Source: Ottowia flava (GTDB lineage Bacteria > Pseudomonadota > Gammaproteobacteria > Burkholderiales > Burkholderiaceae_C). Taken from it: 64,000 nt of DNA. The stretch lies in NCBI RefSeq assembly GCF_042680565.1, contig NZ_JBHUEJ010000036.1, positions 310,001 to 374,000 of the forward strand. The letters run 5' to 3'. The notes beneath the pieces are model-generated. The model was given only the letters and a program-made list of their open reading frames with translations. It had not been told where the DNA came from and did no database searches. The translations under genes and the position numbers were made by a program. This document shows, in pieces, positions 46,322-59,990 of the stretch (position 1 is its first letter; every line of letters begins with the position of its first letter).

Positions 46322-46981
46322 TCAGCCCTTGCTACCCTTGGCGACGTTGGTCTGGTTGCGCTCAGAAAGCGACTTGATCAGCGCATCCACGCCGCCACTG
46401 TTGAGCTGCTGCGCGAACTGCGGGCGGTAGTTGTCGACCAGCCAGACGCCCAGCACGTTCAGGTCGTAGATCTTCCAGCCGCTGCCATGGCCGGGCGTGC
46501 GCTCCATCCGGTAGTCCAACTGGACCGGCTCGCCCTTGCTCTTGACGACGGTGCGCACCACGACTTCCTTGTCGGTCGGGGCAGATCGCAGGGGTTTGAC
46601 CTCGACGGTCTGGTCACTCACTTGCTTGAGCGCGCCAGCGTAGGTGCGCACCAGCAGGTGCTTGAACTCGGTCTGCAGGCGCTGCTTCTGCTCCGGCGTG
46701 GCCTTGCGCCAGCTCGGCCCGGTGGCCGATGCCGTCATGCGCGTGAAATTCACGTTGGGCATGATCTTGCTGTCGACTACGGCCATGACCCGCTCTACGT
46801 CACCGTTTTGCAGGGACTTGTCGCTGCGGATGGTGGAGAGCACCTCATCCGAAAGGCGCTGAATCATGGCGTCGGGCGACTCTTCGGCGGCCTGCGCCCA
46901 AGGGGCCGCCGCGCCCATCCAAAGGAGCGTGGCTGCCAAGGCTGCGGATTTGACAACAAGGCGACGAGGGGTTGCGATCAT
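46322..46981 (-). CDS. mlaC: Mla periplasmic phospholipid-binding protein MlaC
   Basis: Shuttles phospholipids between MlaA at the outer membrane and MlaFEDB. A signal peptide (LVVKSAALAATLLWMGAAAPWAQAAEE, core shortened) precedes the Tol-Tol-Ttg2 domain: IMPNVNFTRMTASATGPSWR, LLVRTYAGALKQ and YDLNVLGVWLVDNYR. ATG at 46981 has AGGA eight bases upstream and yields 219 residues. Confidence 0.94.
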   Translation of the reverse strand: MIATPRRLVVKSAALAATLLWMGAAAPWAQAAEESPDAMIQRLSDEVLSTIRSDKSLQNGDVERVMAVVDSKIMPNVNFTRMTASATGPSWRKATPEQKQRLQTEFKHLLVRTYAGALKQVSDQTVEVKPLRSAPTDKEVVVRTVVKSKGEPVQLDYRMERTPGHGSGWKIYDLNVLGVWLVDNYRPQFAQQLNSGGVDALIKSLSERNQTNVAKGSKG

Positions 46982-47099
46982 GTATGTTTTCCTGTGTATC
47001 CGGGCGCAGGGCGCCCTCCCGATCATCAGACCACCTTCTCAACCCGGGGGTTCCACCCGACTGTTACAAGTTGTCTATTGATCCGCGCCTGGTACGCAC

Positions 47100-48074
47100 T
47101 TACTCGCTGACGTCCGCTCCCGAAGCTGGCACCTGCCACGCCAGTGTCTGCGTCGCCGAGGTGGCTGTTTCCTCCGCGGCTTGGTCAACCGAAGCGTCAG
47201 CCTCCGCAGCAATCGTGGCCGGCGATTCCATTGGCGCTTCCGACGTAGGGCGCGGCCGACGCGGTCGACGTGTCGGCCGCTTGCCAGGGGCGGTGCCGGG
47301 CGTGGCACCTGAAGGCGCTGACGGAGAAGTCTCGCCCTCCTCCAGATCGTAACGCTCCTCGTCCTGCGGAGGATTGCCATCGTAGACGTCGTTCTGGCGT
47401 CGCTGAAGGAACGCATCCCGCTTGAACGTGTAGGGATCGAGCGCTGCCGAATCGAGCAGATCGGTCGCGCCCAGCACCGCCGCGCGCGTGTTGACGATGT
47501 TCAGTCCGGCAAGTGAATTGCGCCAGGCCACGTCATGCATGTGTCCAAGCGGATGCCCATAGAAGTCGACCGGCAACGCAGCAGTGTCGCGGACCGTCGA
47601 CGGCCCAAGAAGCGGAATCACGAAATACGGGCCCGGCGGCACGCCCCAGCGCCCCAGCGTCTGGCCAAAATCTTCGCGCCGACGCTCCAGACGCATTTCC
47701 GTCGCGGGGTCGAGTACGCCGCCCAAGCCGACCGTGGAGTTGACGACCACGCGCCAGAACGAGTGCAGCGAGCCTTCCGGCTTGCCCTGCAGGACGTTGT
47801 TGACAAACGACCAGGCGTCGCTCAGATTGCCGAAGAAGTTGCCCACCCCTGTGCGAACAGGCTGAGGCAGCACATCCCGATAGGCGGTTGCCACCGGCTT
47901 GAGCACCGCGTTGTCCACCGCGTCGTTGAACTTGGTCATCGAGCGGTTGTACGGCTCCCAAGGATCACGGTCGTCGCCGCTCGGCGCCGTCGCGCAGCCG
48001 GCAGCCAGCGCCAGCGCGGTGACGCTGGCCATTGTCTGAATGGGTCGCCATGTACCCGGTGTTCGCTCGCTCAT
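47100..48074 (-). CDS. mlaA: Outer-membrane lipoprotein MlaA (VacJ)
   Basis: Removes misplaced phospholipids from the outer leaflet. ATG at 48074 gives a signal with lipobox (ALALAAGC), then the VacJ domain DPWEPYNRSMTKFNDAVDNA, VRTGVGNFFGNLSDAWSFVN, GVPPGPYFVIPLLGPSTVRD. The C-terminal about 90 residues are an unusual low-complexity tail with a basic Pro/Arg stretch (GKRPTRRPRRPRPTSEAP) and an Ala-rich end. 324 residues, longer than E. coli MlaA by about 70. Confidence 0.93.
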   Translation of the reverse strand: MSERTPGTWRPIQTMASVTALALAAGCATAPSGDDRDPWEPYNRSMTKFNDAVDNAVLKPVATAYRDVLPQPVRTGVGNFFGNLSDAWSFVNNVLQGKPEGSLHSFWRVVVNSTVGLGGVLDPATEMRLERRREDFGQTLGRWGVPPGPYFVIPLLGPSTVRDTAALPVDFYGHPLGHMHDVAWRNSLAGLNIVNTRAAVLGATDLLDSAALDPYTFKRDAFLQRRQNDVYDGNPPQDEERYDLEEGETSPSAPSGATPGTAPGKRPTRRPRRPRPTSEAPMESPATIAAEADASVDQAAEETATSATQTLAWQVPASGADVSE

Positions 48075-48147
48075 GGACTGCTCTGTAGGATTGACCGCCG
48101 AGTAACGTCGGTGCAGGCCCCAAGGCCATGGCACAGCGTTCGGCTGC

Positions 48148-48645
48148 TTATTTTTCTGTGGCCGAGGTGCCTTTTCCACCGCCGGAAGCGCCGCCAGCGG
48201 CACTGTTGTAAAGAAACTGGCTGATCAGGTTCTCAAGCACCACGGCCGACTGGGTCTGCGTGACATTATCGCCGCTGGCCAGATTTTTCTCGTCCGCGCC
48301 CGCTTCCACGCCAATGTACTGCTCGCCCAGCAGCCCGCTGGTGAGAATCTTGAGCGAGCTGTCCTTGGGAAATTGGTAACGCGTATCGAGGTCCAGATCA
48401 ACCCGTGCCTGGAAGCGCTCATCGTCGAAGCCAATGTGCGCCACCCTGCCCACCACCACACCCGCGCTGCGCACAGCAGCCTTGGGCTTCAGGCCGCCGA
48501 TGTTGTCGAAGTTGGCGGTCACGCGGTAGGTTGGCTGGAAGCTCAGGGCGAGCAGATTGGCCGACTGCAGCGCCAGAAACACCAGCGCGGCCAAGCCGAT
48601 CAGCACGAACAGGCCAACCCAGAGATCGTTTTTCGAGCGTCCCAC
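48148..48645 (-). CDS. mlaD: Mla MCE-domain protein MlaD
   Basis: Hexameric MCE ring of the Mla complex in the inner membrane. One N-terminal helix (LWVGLFVLIGLAALVFLALQ) and the MCE domain (YRVTANFDNIGGLKPKAAVR, GVVVGRV) are clear. GTG at 48645 is chosen since AAAGGGGG stands eight bases upstream; a TTG at 48666 would overlap the mlaE stop. 165 residues, ending in a Gly/Ser-rich tail. Confidence 0.94.
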   Translation of the reverse strand: MGRSKNDLWVGLFVLIGLAALVFLALQSANLLALSFQPTYRVTANFDNIGGLKPKAAVRSAGVVVGRVAHIGFDDERFQARVDLDLDTRYQFPKDSSLKILTSGLLGEQYIGVEAGADEKNLASGDNVTQTQSAVVLENLISQFLYNSAAGGASGGGKGTSATEK

Positions 48646-48662
48646 GGTAAGCGCCCCCTTTG

Positions 48663-49445
48663 TCAAAAACTGAACATCAGCGCTGTGAGCAGGAAATCCA
48701 GCCCCAGAACCATGAGCGACGCCATCACCACGGTGCGCGTGGTCGCGTGCGCCACCCCATCCGCCGTCGGTTTTGCCACATAGCCCTGCAACAGCGCCAC
48801 GAAGGTGACGGTCACGCCGAACACCACGCTCTTCAGCACGCCGTTGCCCAGATCGGCCCAGACGTCGACGCCCCCTTGCATCTGGCTCCAGAAGGCGCCC
48901 GGATCAACGCCGATCATCGGCACGCTGACAATCCATCCGCCCAGAATGCCGACCGCGTTGAATACGGCGGTCAGCAGGGGCACCACGATCACGCCGCCCC
49001 AGAAGCGTGGCGCGATGATGCGCCGAATCGGGTCAACGGCCATCATCTCCATGGCCGACAGTTGCTCACCCGACTTCATCAGCCCGATTTCCGCCGTCAG
49101 CGAAGTCCCTGCGCGCCCGGCAAAAAGCAGCGCCGTGACAACTGGCCCCAACTCGCGCAGGAGCGACAACGCCACCATCAAGCCCACCGCTTCGGCAGAG
49201 CCGTAGCGCTGCAGGATGTTGTAGCCCTGCAAGGCCAGCACGAAGCCGACAAACAGCCCCGACACGGCGATGATCGCCAGCGAATAGTTGCCAAGGAAAT
49301 GGATCTGGTCGCGCACGAGGGTGAATCGCCGCAGCGTTGGCCCGAAGAGCGCCACCAGCCGCACGAAAAAGCGCGCCGCGTAGCCCATGTCGGCCAAGCC
49401 GCTACGCACGGCGTAGCCCACGTCGGCCGGTCGCCACCAACTCAT
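48663..49445 (-). CDS. mlaE: Mla ABC transporter permease MlaE
   Basis: Inner membrane permease for phospholipids between the membranes. The 260-residue protein has the MlaE-family helices and the motif RAGTSLTAEIGLMKSGEQLS then AMEMMAVDPIRRIIAPRFWG. An N-terminal amphipathic helix precedes the helices, as in the family. Start overlaps the mlaF stop by four bases. Confidence 0.96.
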   Translation of the reverse strand: MSWWRPADVGYAVRSGLADMGYAARFFVRLVALFGPTLRRFTLVRDQIHFLGNYSLAIIAVSGLFVGFVLALQGYNILQRYGSAEAVGLMVALSLLRELGPVVTALLFAGRAGTSLTAEIGLMKSGEQLSAMEMMAVDPIRRIIAPRFWGGVIVVPLLTAVFNAVGILGGWIVSVPMIGVDPGAFWSQMQGGVDVWADLGNGVLKSVVFGVTVTFVALLQGYVAKPTADGVAHATTRTVVMASLMVLGLDFLLTALMFSF

Positions 49446-50302
49446 GGCGCGCGCTCCACGCCGAAGTCGGCCTCAATCGATGGCCCGGGATAGTGAAAGC
49501 GCACCGGCCCGTCGGCGTCCGCGCCCACGAACTGGCGCACCAGAGGGTCCTCGCTCGCACGGACTTCGTCCGGTGTGCCCTGCACCGCAACCTTGCCATC
49601 GGCCAGGATGACCACCTGATCGGCGATGTGGAAGGTTTCAACCACGTCGTGCGACACCACGATGCTGGTGATGCCCAGCGCATCGTTCAGTCGCCGGATC
49701 AGCCGCGCCGCAGTGCCCAGAGAAATCGGATCGAGCCCCGCGAATGGCTCGTCGTACATGATCAGGTCAGGGTCCAGCGCAATGGCCCGCGCCAGCGCGA
49801 CCCGACGCGCCATGCCGCCCGAAATCTCGGACGGCATCAGATCTCGCGCGCCGCGCAGACCCACCGCACCGAGCTTCATCAGGACGATGTCGCGCACCAG
49901 CGGTTCGGTCAGGCGGGTGTGCTCGCGCAGCGGAAACGCCACGTTGTCGAACACCGACAGGTCGGTGAACAGCGCGCCGAACTGAAACAACATGCCCATG
50001 CGGCGGCGCGCGGCGTACAGGCGTGCGTCGTCCATCGCTCCCACATCCTGTCCTTCGAACAGGACGGTGCCCTGCTGGGCCCGCTGTTGACCGCCAATCA
50101 GTCGCAGCACGGTCGTCTTGCCACCGCCGGACGCCCCCATCAGCGCCGTCACCTTGCCGCGTGGCACGGACAGGCTCAGGTCTTTCAGCACCGCACGGTC
50201 ACCGTAGCCGAATGTCACATGGCGCAGTTCCACCAGCGCAGGCGCTGACGGCGCCGACGCTGAATCGACGGCTGGGGTAGATGACGGTGACTGCTCGCTC
50301 AT
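49442..50302 (-). CDS. mlaF: Mla ABC transporter ATPase MlaF
   Basis: ATPase that drives the Mla pump. Walker A LMGASGGGKTTVLRLIGGQ, signature PSEISGGMARRVALARAIAL, Walker B DLIMYDEPFAGLD and switch His in IVVSHDVVETF are intact; the GASGGGK form is typical of MlaF. The start ATG at 50302 lies 6 bases from a terminator T-tract and lacks a ribosome site; no better start is visible in the 24 residues before the domain. 286 residues. Confidence 0.95.
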   Translation of the reverse strand: MSEQSPSSTPAVDSASAPSAPALVELRHVTFGYGDRAVLKDLSLSVPRGKVTALMGASGGGKTTVLRLIGGQQRAQQGTVLFEGQDVGAMDDARLYAARRRMGMLFQFGALFTDLSVFDNVAFPLREHTRLTEPLVRDIVLMKLGAVGLRGARDLMPSEISGGMARRVALARAIALDPDLIMYDEPFAGLDPISLGTAARLIRRLNDALGITSIVVSHDVVETFHIADQVVILADGKVAVQGTPDEVRASEDPLVRQFVGADADGPVRFHYPGPSIEADFGVERAP

Positions 50303-50307
50303 GTCGC

Positions 50308-50337
50308 AAAAAAAGCCGGCTCACGAGAGACCGGCTC
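50308..50337 (-). terminator. Rho-independent terminator after gltD, abutting mlaF
   Basis: On the minus strand the stem AGCCGG / CCGGCT (50331-50336 with 50314-50319) is followed by seven T residues (50308-50314). It ends gltBD transcription 5 bases ahead of the mlaF ATG. Confidence 0.8.
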
Positions 50338-50465
50338 GCCGCGCATGATAAGGGATATCCCCTGTTTCACGCGGTGGCGCTGAGCTTTTCACCAACCCCT
50401 GGGGCAGCCGCACAGACCGGCCATGCCAGCGCCGCGTGGCCCCGTCGGCTGGCCCGCGCGCCGCG

Positions 50466-51941
50466 TCAGCGCGGCAGGTCGCTGGCGCCCATCAGGAACT
50501 GGTCAACCGCGCGCGCCGCCTGGCGGCCCTCGCGGATGGCCCACACCACCAGCGACTGGCCGCGCCGCATGTCGCCGGCCGCGAAGACCTTGTCGACGCT
50601 GGTGGCGTAGCTGTTGTCGCCGTCGGTGTTGGCCTTGGCGTTGCCACGCACATCTTTTTCGATGCCGAAGGCGTCCAGCACCGAAGCCAGTGGGTTGGTG
50701 AAGCCCATGGCCAGCAGTACCAGATCGGCGGGCCAGTCCTTTTCGGTGCCTTTCACCTCGGTCAGCTTGCCGTCCTTGAATTCGACCTGGACCGTGGTCA
50801 GCGACTTGAGCTTGCCCTTCTCCCCCTTGAACTCCTTGGTCGAGATGGCAAATTCGCGCGCCGCACCTTCTTCATGGCTGGAGCTGGTGCGCAGCTTGAT
50901 CGGCCAATACGGCCAGACCAGCGGCTTGTTTTCCTGCTCGGGCGGCATCGGCATGACCTCGAACTGCGTCACGCTCTTGGCACCGTGGCGGTTGCTGGTG
51001 CCCACGCAGTCGCTGCCGGTATCGCCGCCACCGATTACGATCACGTGCTTGCCCTTGGCAGAAATGGCGTCCTTGACCTTGTCGCCCGCGTTGGCGCGGT
51101 TCTGCTGCGGCAAAAGCTCCATCGCAAAGTGCACACCGGTCAGGTCGCGCCCCGGCACGGGCAGGTCGCGCGACTGCTCGGCGCCGCCGGTCAGCAGCAC
51201 GGCGTCGTAGTCTTTCTGCAACTGCTCGGCCGACACGGTTTCACGCGCCAGGCTGGTGACCTTGCTGCCCGGGCCATCCTCCGGCAAGGCGCCGACCAGC
51301 ACGCCGGTGCGGAAGGTCACGCCCTCGGCCTCCATCTGCGCCACGCGGCGGTCGATGTGCTGCTTTTCGAGCTTGAAATCGGGAATGCCGTAGCGCAGCA
51401 GCCCGCCGATGCGGTCGTTCTTTTCAAACACGGTCACGGCATGGCCGGCGCGCGCCAGTTGCTGCGCCGCCGCCAGACCGGCAGGGCCGGCGCCCACCAC
51501 CGCCACGCGCTTGCCCGTCTTGCGCTTGGCCGGGCGCGGCACGACCCAGCCCTCTTCCCAGGCGCGGTCGATGATGGCGTGTTCGATCGACTTGATGCCG
51601 ACCGGGTCGTTGTTGATGTTCAGCACGCAAGCGGCCTCGCAGGGCGCGGGGCAGATGCGGCCGGTGAACTCGGGGAAGTTGTTGGTGCTGTCCAGCACGG
51701 CGAAGGCGTTCTTCCAGTCGCCGCGGTAGACCAGGTCGTTGAAATCCGGGATGACGTTGTTGACCGGGCAGCCGCTGTTGCAGAACGGCGTGCCGCAATC
51801 CATGCAGCGCGCGCCCTGCTGCTTGGCCTGGCTGGTGTTCAGCCCGATGACGAATTCGCGGTAATGGCCCACGCGTTCGGCGACGGGCGTGTAGCCCTCC
51901 TCAACGCGGTCGAATTCCATGAAGCCGGTGACTTTACCCAT
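50466..51941 (-). CDS. gltD: Glutamate synthase (NADPH) small subunit
   Basis: Transfers electrons from NADPH to GltB for glutamate synthesis from glutamine and 2-oxoglutarate. The 491-residue flavoprotein has N-terminal iron-sulfur cysteines (CMDCGTPFCNSGCPVNN, then CPAPCEAACVLN), an FAD site AVVGAGPAGLAAAQQLARAG and an NADPH site VIVIGGGDTGSDCVGT. Starts 13 bases after gltB. Followed by a strong terminator. Confidence 0.97.
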   Translation of the reverse strand: MGKVTGFMEFDRVEEGYTPVAERVGHYREFVIGLNTSQAKQQGARCMDCGTPFCNSGCPVNNVIPDFNDLVYRGDWKNAFAVLDSTNNFPEFTGRICPAPCEAACVLNINNDPVGIKSIEHAIIDRAWEEGWVVPRPAKRKTGKRVAVVGAGPAGLAAAQQLARAGHAVTVFEKNDRIGGLLRYGIPDFKLEKQHIDRRVAQMEAEGVTFRTGVLVGALPEDGPGSKVTSLARETVSAEQLQKDYDAVLLTGGAEQSRDLPVPGRDLTGVHFAMELLPQQNRANAGDKVKDAISAKGKHVIVIGGGDTGSDCVGTSNRHGAKSVTQFEVMPMPPEQENKPLVWPYWPIKLRTSSSHEEGAAREFAISTKEFKGEKGKLKSLTTVQVEFKDGKLTEVKGTEKDWPADLVLLAMGFTNPLASVLDAFGIEKDVRGNAKANTDGDNSYATSVDKVFAAGDMRRGQSLVVWAIREGRQAARAVDQFLMGASDLPR

Positions 51942-51953
51942 GATGCTTGATCC

Positions 51954-56732
<4,779 letters not shown>

Positions 56733-56808
56733 CGCGCGCTCCAATCCATCGTCAGACATCAGTGGGAGGCCGAGAATAGTGCAGCGCAGCAATCTTGCCA
56801 AGCACTAT

Positions 56809-56880
56809 TAATTGGGGTCAGATTCGAATTTGTTTGACTTCAAGCTAGATCGCCATTTAATTGGGGACACATCTAATTTG
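56809..56880. repeat. Direct repeats beside the RAYT gene
   Basis: TTAATTGGGGTCAGATTCG then AATTTG (56808-56832) is repeated as TTAATTGGGGACACATCT then AATTTG (56857-56880). The first also forms an inverted pair with AAATTATGCTCTGACCCC at 57631-57648 beyond the RAYT gene. Confidence 0.65.
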
Positions 56881-56922
56881 ATAGCTGTCTGCGCAATTGG
56901 TTGTAGGGCCAGTGCCAGATTT
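56871..56922 (+). repeat. Dispersed TAGCTG-TGCGCA repeat, copy 11
   Basis: Forward full copy: TTTGATAGCTGTCTGCGCAA, TTGGTTGTAGGGCCAGTGCC, AGATTTC. It sits 6 bases from the stop of the RAYT gene. Confidence 0.8.
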
Positions 56923-56927
56923 CTCTC

Positions 56928-57626
56928 CTAATCAGCAGCCGCAACCTTGCCCGGGCGCCCTGCCTTGGCCTTGGCCACGCGGCGGCCGGTCTGCGTCGCC
57001 AGTGCGTCCAGAAACGCTTCTCCGCCCAGCGACCAGCCGGTGTGCGCGGCGCGCGCCAGGTCTGCATGCGCCCCCGCCTGCTGGCGTGCACTGACCAGTT
57101 CGCCATACGCCCGCTCGCGCGCAAACGGCGTGTCGCCCATCGCCCAGTACAGCGCGTGCGGCGCGACCAGCGGGTCGCTGCGTTGGCCGACATGGTGAGC
57201 GTGGCTGGACCAGGCAAAGTCCGCGGGCGCCGCCACCACGCCGGCGCGCACGGGGTTCAATTCGATGTAAGCCATGCAGGCCAGCAGGTAGCGCTCGGCT
57301 TCGATCACTGTGCTGCGGTAGCGCCCTTCCCACAGCGTGCCCGTGCGCCCATGCCGGGCGTTGAAATAGCGCACATAGCTGCGTCCCAGCGCCTGCATCA
57401 TTTTGGGCAACCCGTCCGCCGTGTCGGGCGTCAGCAGCAGGTGCACGTGGTTGTCCATCAGCACATAGGCGTGCACCGCCACGCCGCACTCGCGCGCCTG
57501 CGTGCGCAAGGTATCGAGAAACTGGCGCCGGTCGGTGTCGTCCAGGAAAATCGGCTGGCGGTTGTTGCCCCGCTGGATGACGTGGTGCGGGTAGCCGGGC
57601 GCCGTGAGTCGGGGTTGTCGGGCCAT
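56928..57626 (-). CDS. REP-associated tyrosine transposase (RAYT, IS200-like)
   Basis: Single-strand transposase-like protein of the TnpA_REP/Y1 family. It begins MARQPRLTAPGYPHHVIQRG, has the metal-binding pair HVHLLL (from MDNHVHLLLTPDT), YVRYFNARHGRTGTLWEGRY and the LACMAYIELNPVRAGVV segment. The catalytic Tyr follows in the usual helix region. ATG at 57626 gives 232 residues; the frame extends upstream without family likeness. It is bordered by inverted GGGGTCAGA motifs. Confidence 0.92.
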   Translation of the reverse strand: MARQPRLTAPGYPHHVIQRGNNRQPIFLDDTDRRQFLDTLRTQARECGVAVHAYVLMDNHVHLLLTPDTADGLPKMMQALGRSYVRYFNARHGRTGTLWEGRYRSTVIEAERYLLACMAYIELNPVRAGVVAAPADFAWSSHAHHVGQRSDPLVAPHALYWAMGDTPFARERAYGELVSARQQAGAHADLARAAHTGWSLGGEAFLDALATQTGRRVAKAKAGRPGKVAAAD

Positions 57627-57630
57627 GAGG

Positions 57631-57654
57631 AAATTATGCTCTGACCCCCATTTT
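57631..57654. repeat. Inverted partner motif upstream of the RAYT gene
   Basis: AAATTATGCTCTGACCCCC; its reverse complement starts GGGGTCAGA and ends AATTT like the motif at 56814-56831, matching 14 of 18 positions. Confidence 0.6.
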
Positions 57655-57772
57655 CGGTTATGCCTACGGCACACAGGGTCACAGGCCATGCCTCTGGCAG
57701 CGCAGGCACCCCTGCGGTTCAATGGACAGCGCTCGGACTCGACACCGCCCGCTCATTCCAATCGGAACCTTC

Positions 57773-58258
57773 ATGACCACCACCCCTCGCCTCAACTACG
57801 CCCAGCAAGCCCCCGAACTGCTCAAGAAATACACCGAATTCCAGATGGCCACGCGCCAGAGCGGGCTGGAGACGGCGCTGCTGGATCTGGTCACTCTGCG
57901 CGCGTCGCAGCTCAACGGCTGCGCCTTTTGCGTCGACATGCACGTGAAGGAAGCCATGCTGCACAGCGAGCGTCCGCTGCGCCTGCACCACGTGACGGTG
58001 TGGCGCGAATCGCCGCTGTTCAACGAGCGCGAGCGCGCCGCGCTCGCCTGGACGGAGTTGCTGACGCACTTGCCGCCGCACGGCGTGGCCGACGCGGACT
58101 ACGCCGCCGCGCGCGCCCAGTTCAGCGAACCCGAACTCGCGGCGCTGAGCTTCGCCATCGTCGCCATCAATGGCTGGAACCGCCTGGCCATCGGCTTTGC
58201 GAGAGCGCCGGGCTCCATGGACAAGCTCTACGGGCTGGACAAGGCCGGCTTGGCTTGA
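57773..58258 (+). CDS. Carboxymuconolactone decarboxylase / AhpD-like protein
   Basis: A 161-residue all-helical protein of the AhpD-like superfamily, often a peroxidase-related reductase. The redox motif NGCAFCVDMHVKEA carries CxxC and the relay His; the flanking LETALLDLVTLRASQLNGC is typical. ATG at 57773 is preferred to an upstream extension. The gene stands alone, divergent from the RAYT gene, with a repeat copy downstream. Confidence 0.92.
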   Translation: MTTTPRLNYAQQAPELLKKYTEFQMATRQSGLETALLDLVTLRASQLNGCAFCVDMHVKEAMLHSERPLRLHHVTVWRESPLFNERERAALAWTELLTHLPPHGVADADYAAARAQFSEPELAALSFAIVAINGWNRLAIGFARAPGSMDKLYGLDKAGLA

Positions 58259-58343
58259 GGGATGACCGGTCAGCCGGCCCCAGCGCGGGTGCCGTCCGCC
58301 TGCACGCACCGGGGGTGCGCAGGTCATCCTCTATTTTTTCAAG

Positions 58344-58400
58344 AAATCGGGCGCCAGCGCTACAACCGTCTGCGCAAGCAGCTTCTCTTTTGAGAGCGCA
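58344..58400 (-). repeat. Dispersed TAGCTG-TGCGCA repeat, copy 12
   Basis: Reverse copy: AAATCGGGCGCCAGCGCTAC, AACCGTCTGCGCAAGCAGC, TTCTCTTTTGAGAGC. Between the convergent AhpD-like and acyltransferase genes. Confidence 0.7.
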
Positions 58401-58481
58401 TAAGCGGTCGAACGGGAAGCGCGGCAAGCCTGCGAAACGGCCCTCTTTTCCCTGCGCCGCGCCCTCCTGCGGACCCCTCTC

Positions 58482-59963
58482 TCAAGTCGCAAGCGCCAAG
58501 GGCATCGGCCGGCTCGGCCGCAGCACGTGCGCCATGGCGCTGCGGGCGGCCGAGGCGTGGCCGCTGACGCAGCGGTAGGCGCGGCGGCCGTAGGACATGG
58601 GGTAGCCGAGCGAGTACGCGCTGGCACCCACCGCCAGGGCCCATGGCGCGCGGGCTCGGCGGGCACGAGCGCGCGGCGAGGCGGGGGCACCGTTGCGCAT
58701 GACCGGGGCGACGTCGGGCGCGGCGGCGCTGAGCACCGGCGCCGTGGGGGAGGTTGCGGCCACGACGGCGTCGACCGGCCAATGGCGCCAAGCGGGCGTG
58801 GGGGCGCTGGCGGGGATCAGCTCGCCCGACAGCGTGGACGCGCCGGCTTCGGCGTGACGCGGGCGCGCGCGCCGCGGGGCGTCGCGCCGGCGCAGGGCCC
58901 AGCGCTCCACGGTGGTGTACGACAGCGCGGCGAGCGCGGTGGAGATGATGAAACCCAGCACCACCACGGCCGGCCAAGGCAGGTCGGCGCGCAGGTAGCG
59001 CACCACCGGGTAATGCCACAGGTAAATGCCGTACGACAGCTTGCCGATGACGACCAGCGGCTTGGCGCTGAGCATCTGGTAGAGCGGCCCGCGCGGCACC
59101 ATCACGCCGATCAGCACGAGGGCCGTGGCCCACTCGACCACGGTCATGCCCCAGACCATGGCGTTCATGTCGTCCCAGGCCTGCTCCATCAAGAGCGGCA
59201 CCGCCAGCACCAGCCACATGAAGTGCGGCAGGCGCGCGCGCAGCGCCAAGAACCACCGCGGCTGCTCGCGCACCAGCGCGGCCAGCAGCGCGCCCGTCAA
59301 GAGGCCCGTGCTGCGGGTGTCGAAGCGGAAGAAGATCTCGTAGAACTGCTGGCCCTGCACCACCCACAGCACGCGCCAGGCCCAGCCCAGCACGACCAGA
59401 CCAAGGATCACGCGCCACAGCTGCCCGCGCGGCGTGCGGTGCACCAGGATGGCCAAAAGCGGCGGCCAGATCAGGTAGAAGTGCTCTTCGACCGACAGCG
59501 ACCACATGTGCAGCAGCGTGTTGGGTTGGTCAAAAAACGCGATGCCGTAGTCGGCCAGGTACAGCGCAGACACCAGCGCGTCGGTGTACATGTCGGTGAT
59601 GCCCGGCCACAGCAGCGGCGCCAGCAAACAGTACGCCGCCAGGAAGAACAGCAGCGCCGGCATCAGCCGGTAGAAGCGCCGCCGGTAAAACTGCCAGTAA
59701 CCGATGCGGCAGGTGCGGTCGATCTCCTGCAGCAGCAACGAGGTGATCAGGAAGCCGCTGAGCACGAAGAACAGGTCCACCCCGTAAAACGCCCCTTCAA
59801 ACAGCGGCGCGTGGGCGTGCGACAGCAGCACCATCACGATCGCCACCGCGCGCAGGCCATCCAGCGCGGGGTTGTAGGTCAGCTCGAAACGGCCCGGGGC
59901 CGCGTTGGCGGGGCGCTCGACCGGGCTCGGCGCCTGCTCGGGCGTCGCAGGGCTTGTTGGCAT
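58482..59963 (-). CDS. Acyltransferase-3 family membrane protein
   Basis: A 493-residue integral membrane acyltransferase, of the type that acylates surface sugars (OafA-like). About ten helices occur in the first 400 residues; the active His region is LDGLRAVAIVMVLLSHA, followed by GVDLFFVLSGFLIT and the FYRRRFYRLMPAL segment. The last 110 residues are an Ala/Arg/Pro-rich tail without an SGNH domain. ATG at 59963 is used; GGAGGA lies 13 bases upstream, a better distance to an in-frame TTG one codon earlier. A 280-base leader precedes it. Confidence 0.9.
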   Translation of the reverse strand: MPTSPATPEQAPSPVERPANAAPGRFELTYNPALDGLRAVAIVMVLLSHAHAPLFEGAFYGVDLFFVLSGFLITSLLLQEIDRTCRIGYWQFYRRRFYRLMPALLFFLAAYCLLAPLLWPGITDMYTDALVSALYLADYGIAFFDQPNTLLHMWSLSVEEHFYLIWPPLLAILVHRTPRGQLWRVILGLVVLGWAWRVLWVVQGQQFYEIFFRFDTRSTGLLTGALLAALVREQPRWFLALRARLPHFMWLVLAVPLLMEQAWDDMNAMVWGMTVVEWATALVLIGVMVPRGPLYQMLSAKPLVVIGKLSYGIYLWHYPVVRYLRADLPWPAVVVLGFIISTALAALSYTTVERWALRRRDAPRRARPRHAEAGASTLSGELIPASAPTPAWRHWPVDAVVAATSPTAPVLSAAAPDVAPVMRNGAPASPRARARRARAPWALAVGASAYSLGYPMSYGRRAYRCVSGHASAARSAMAHVLRPSRPMPLALAT

Positions 59964-59990
59964 CAAAACGAGAAAATCCTCCGGCGCGGC

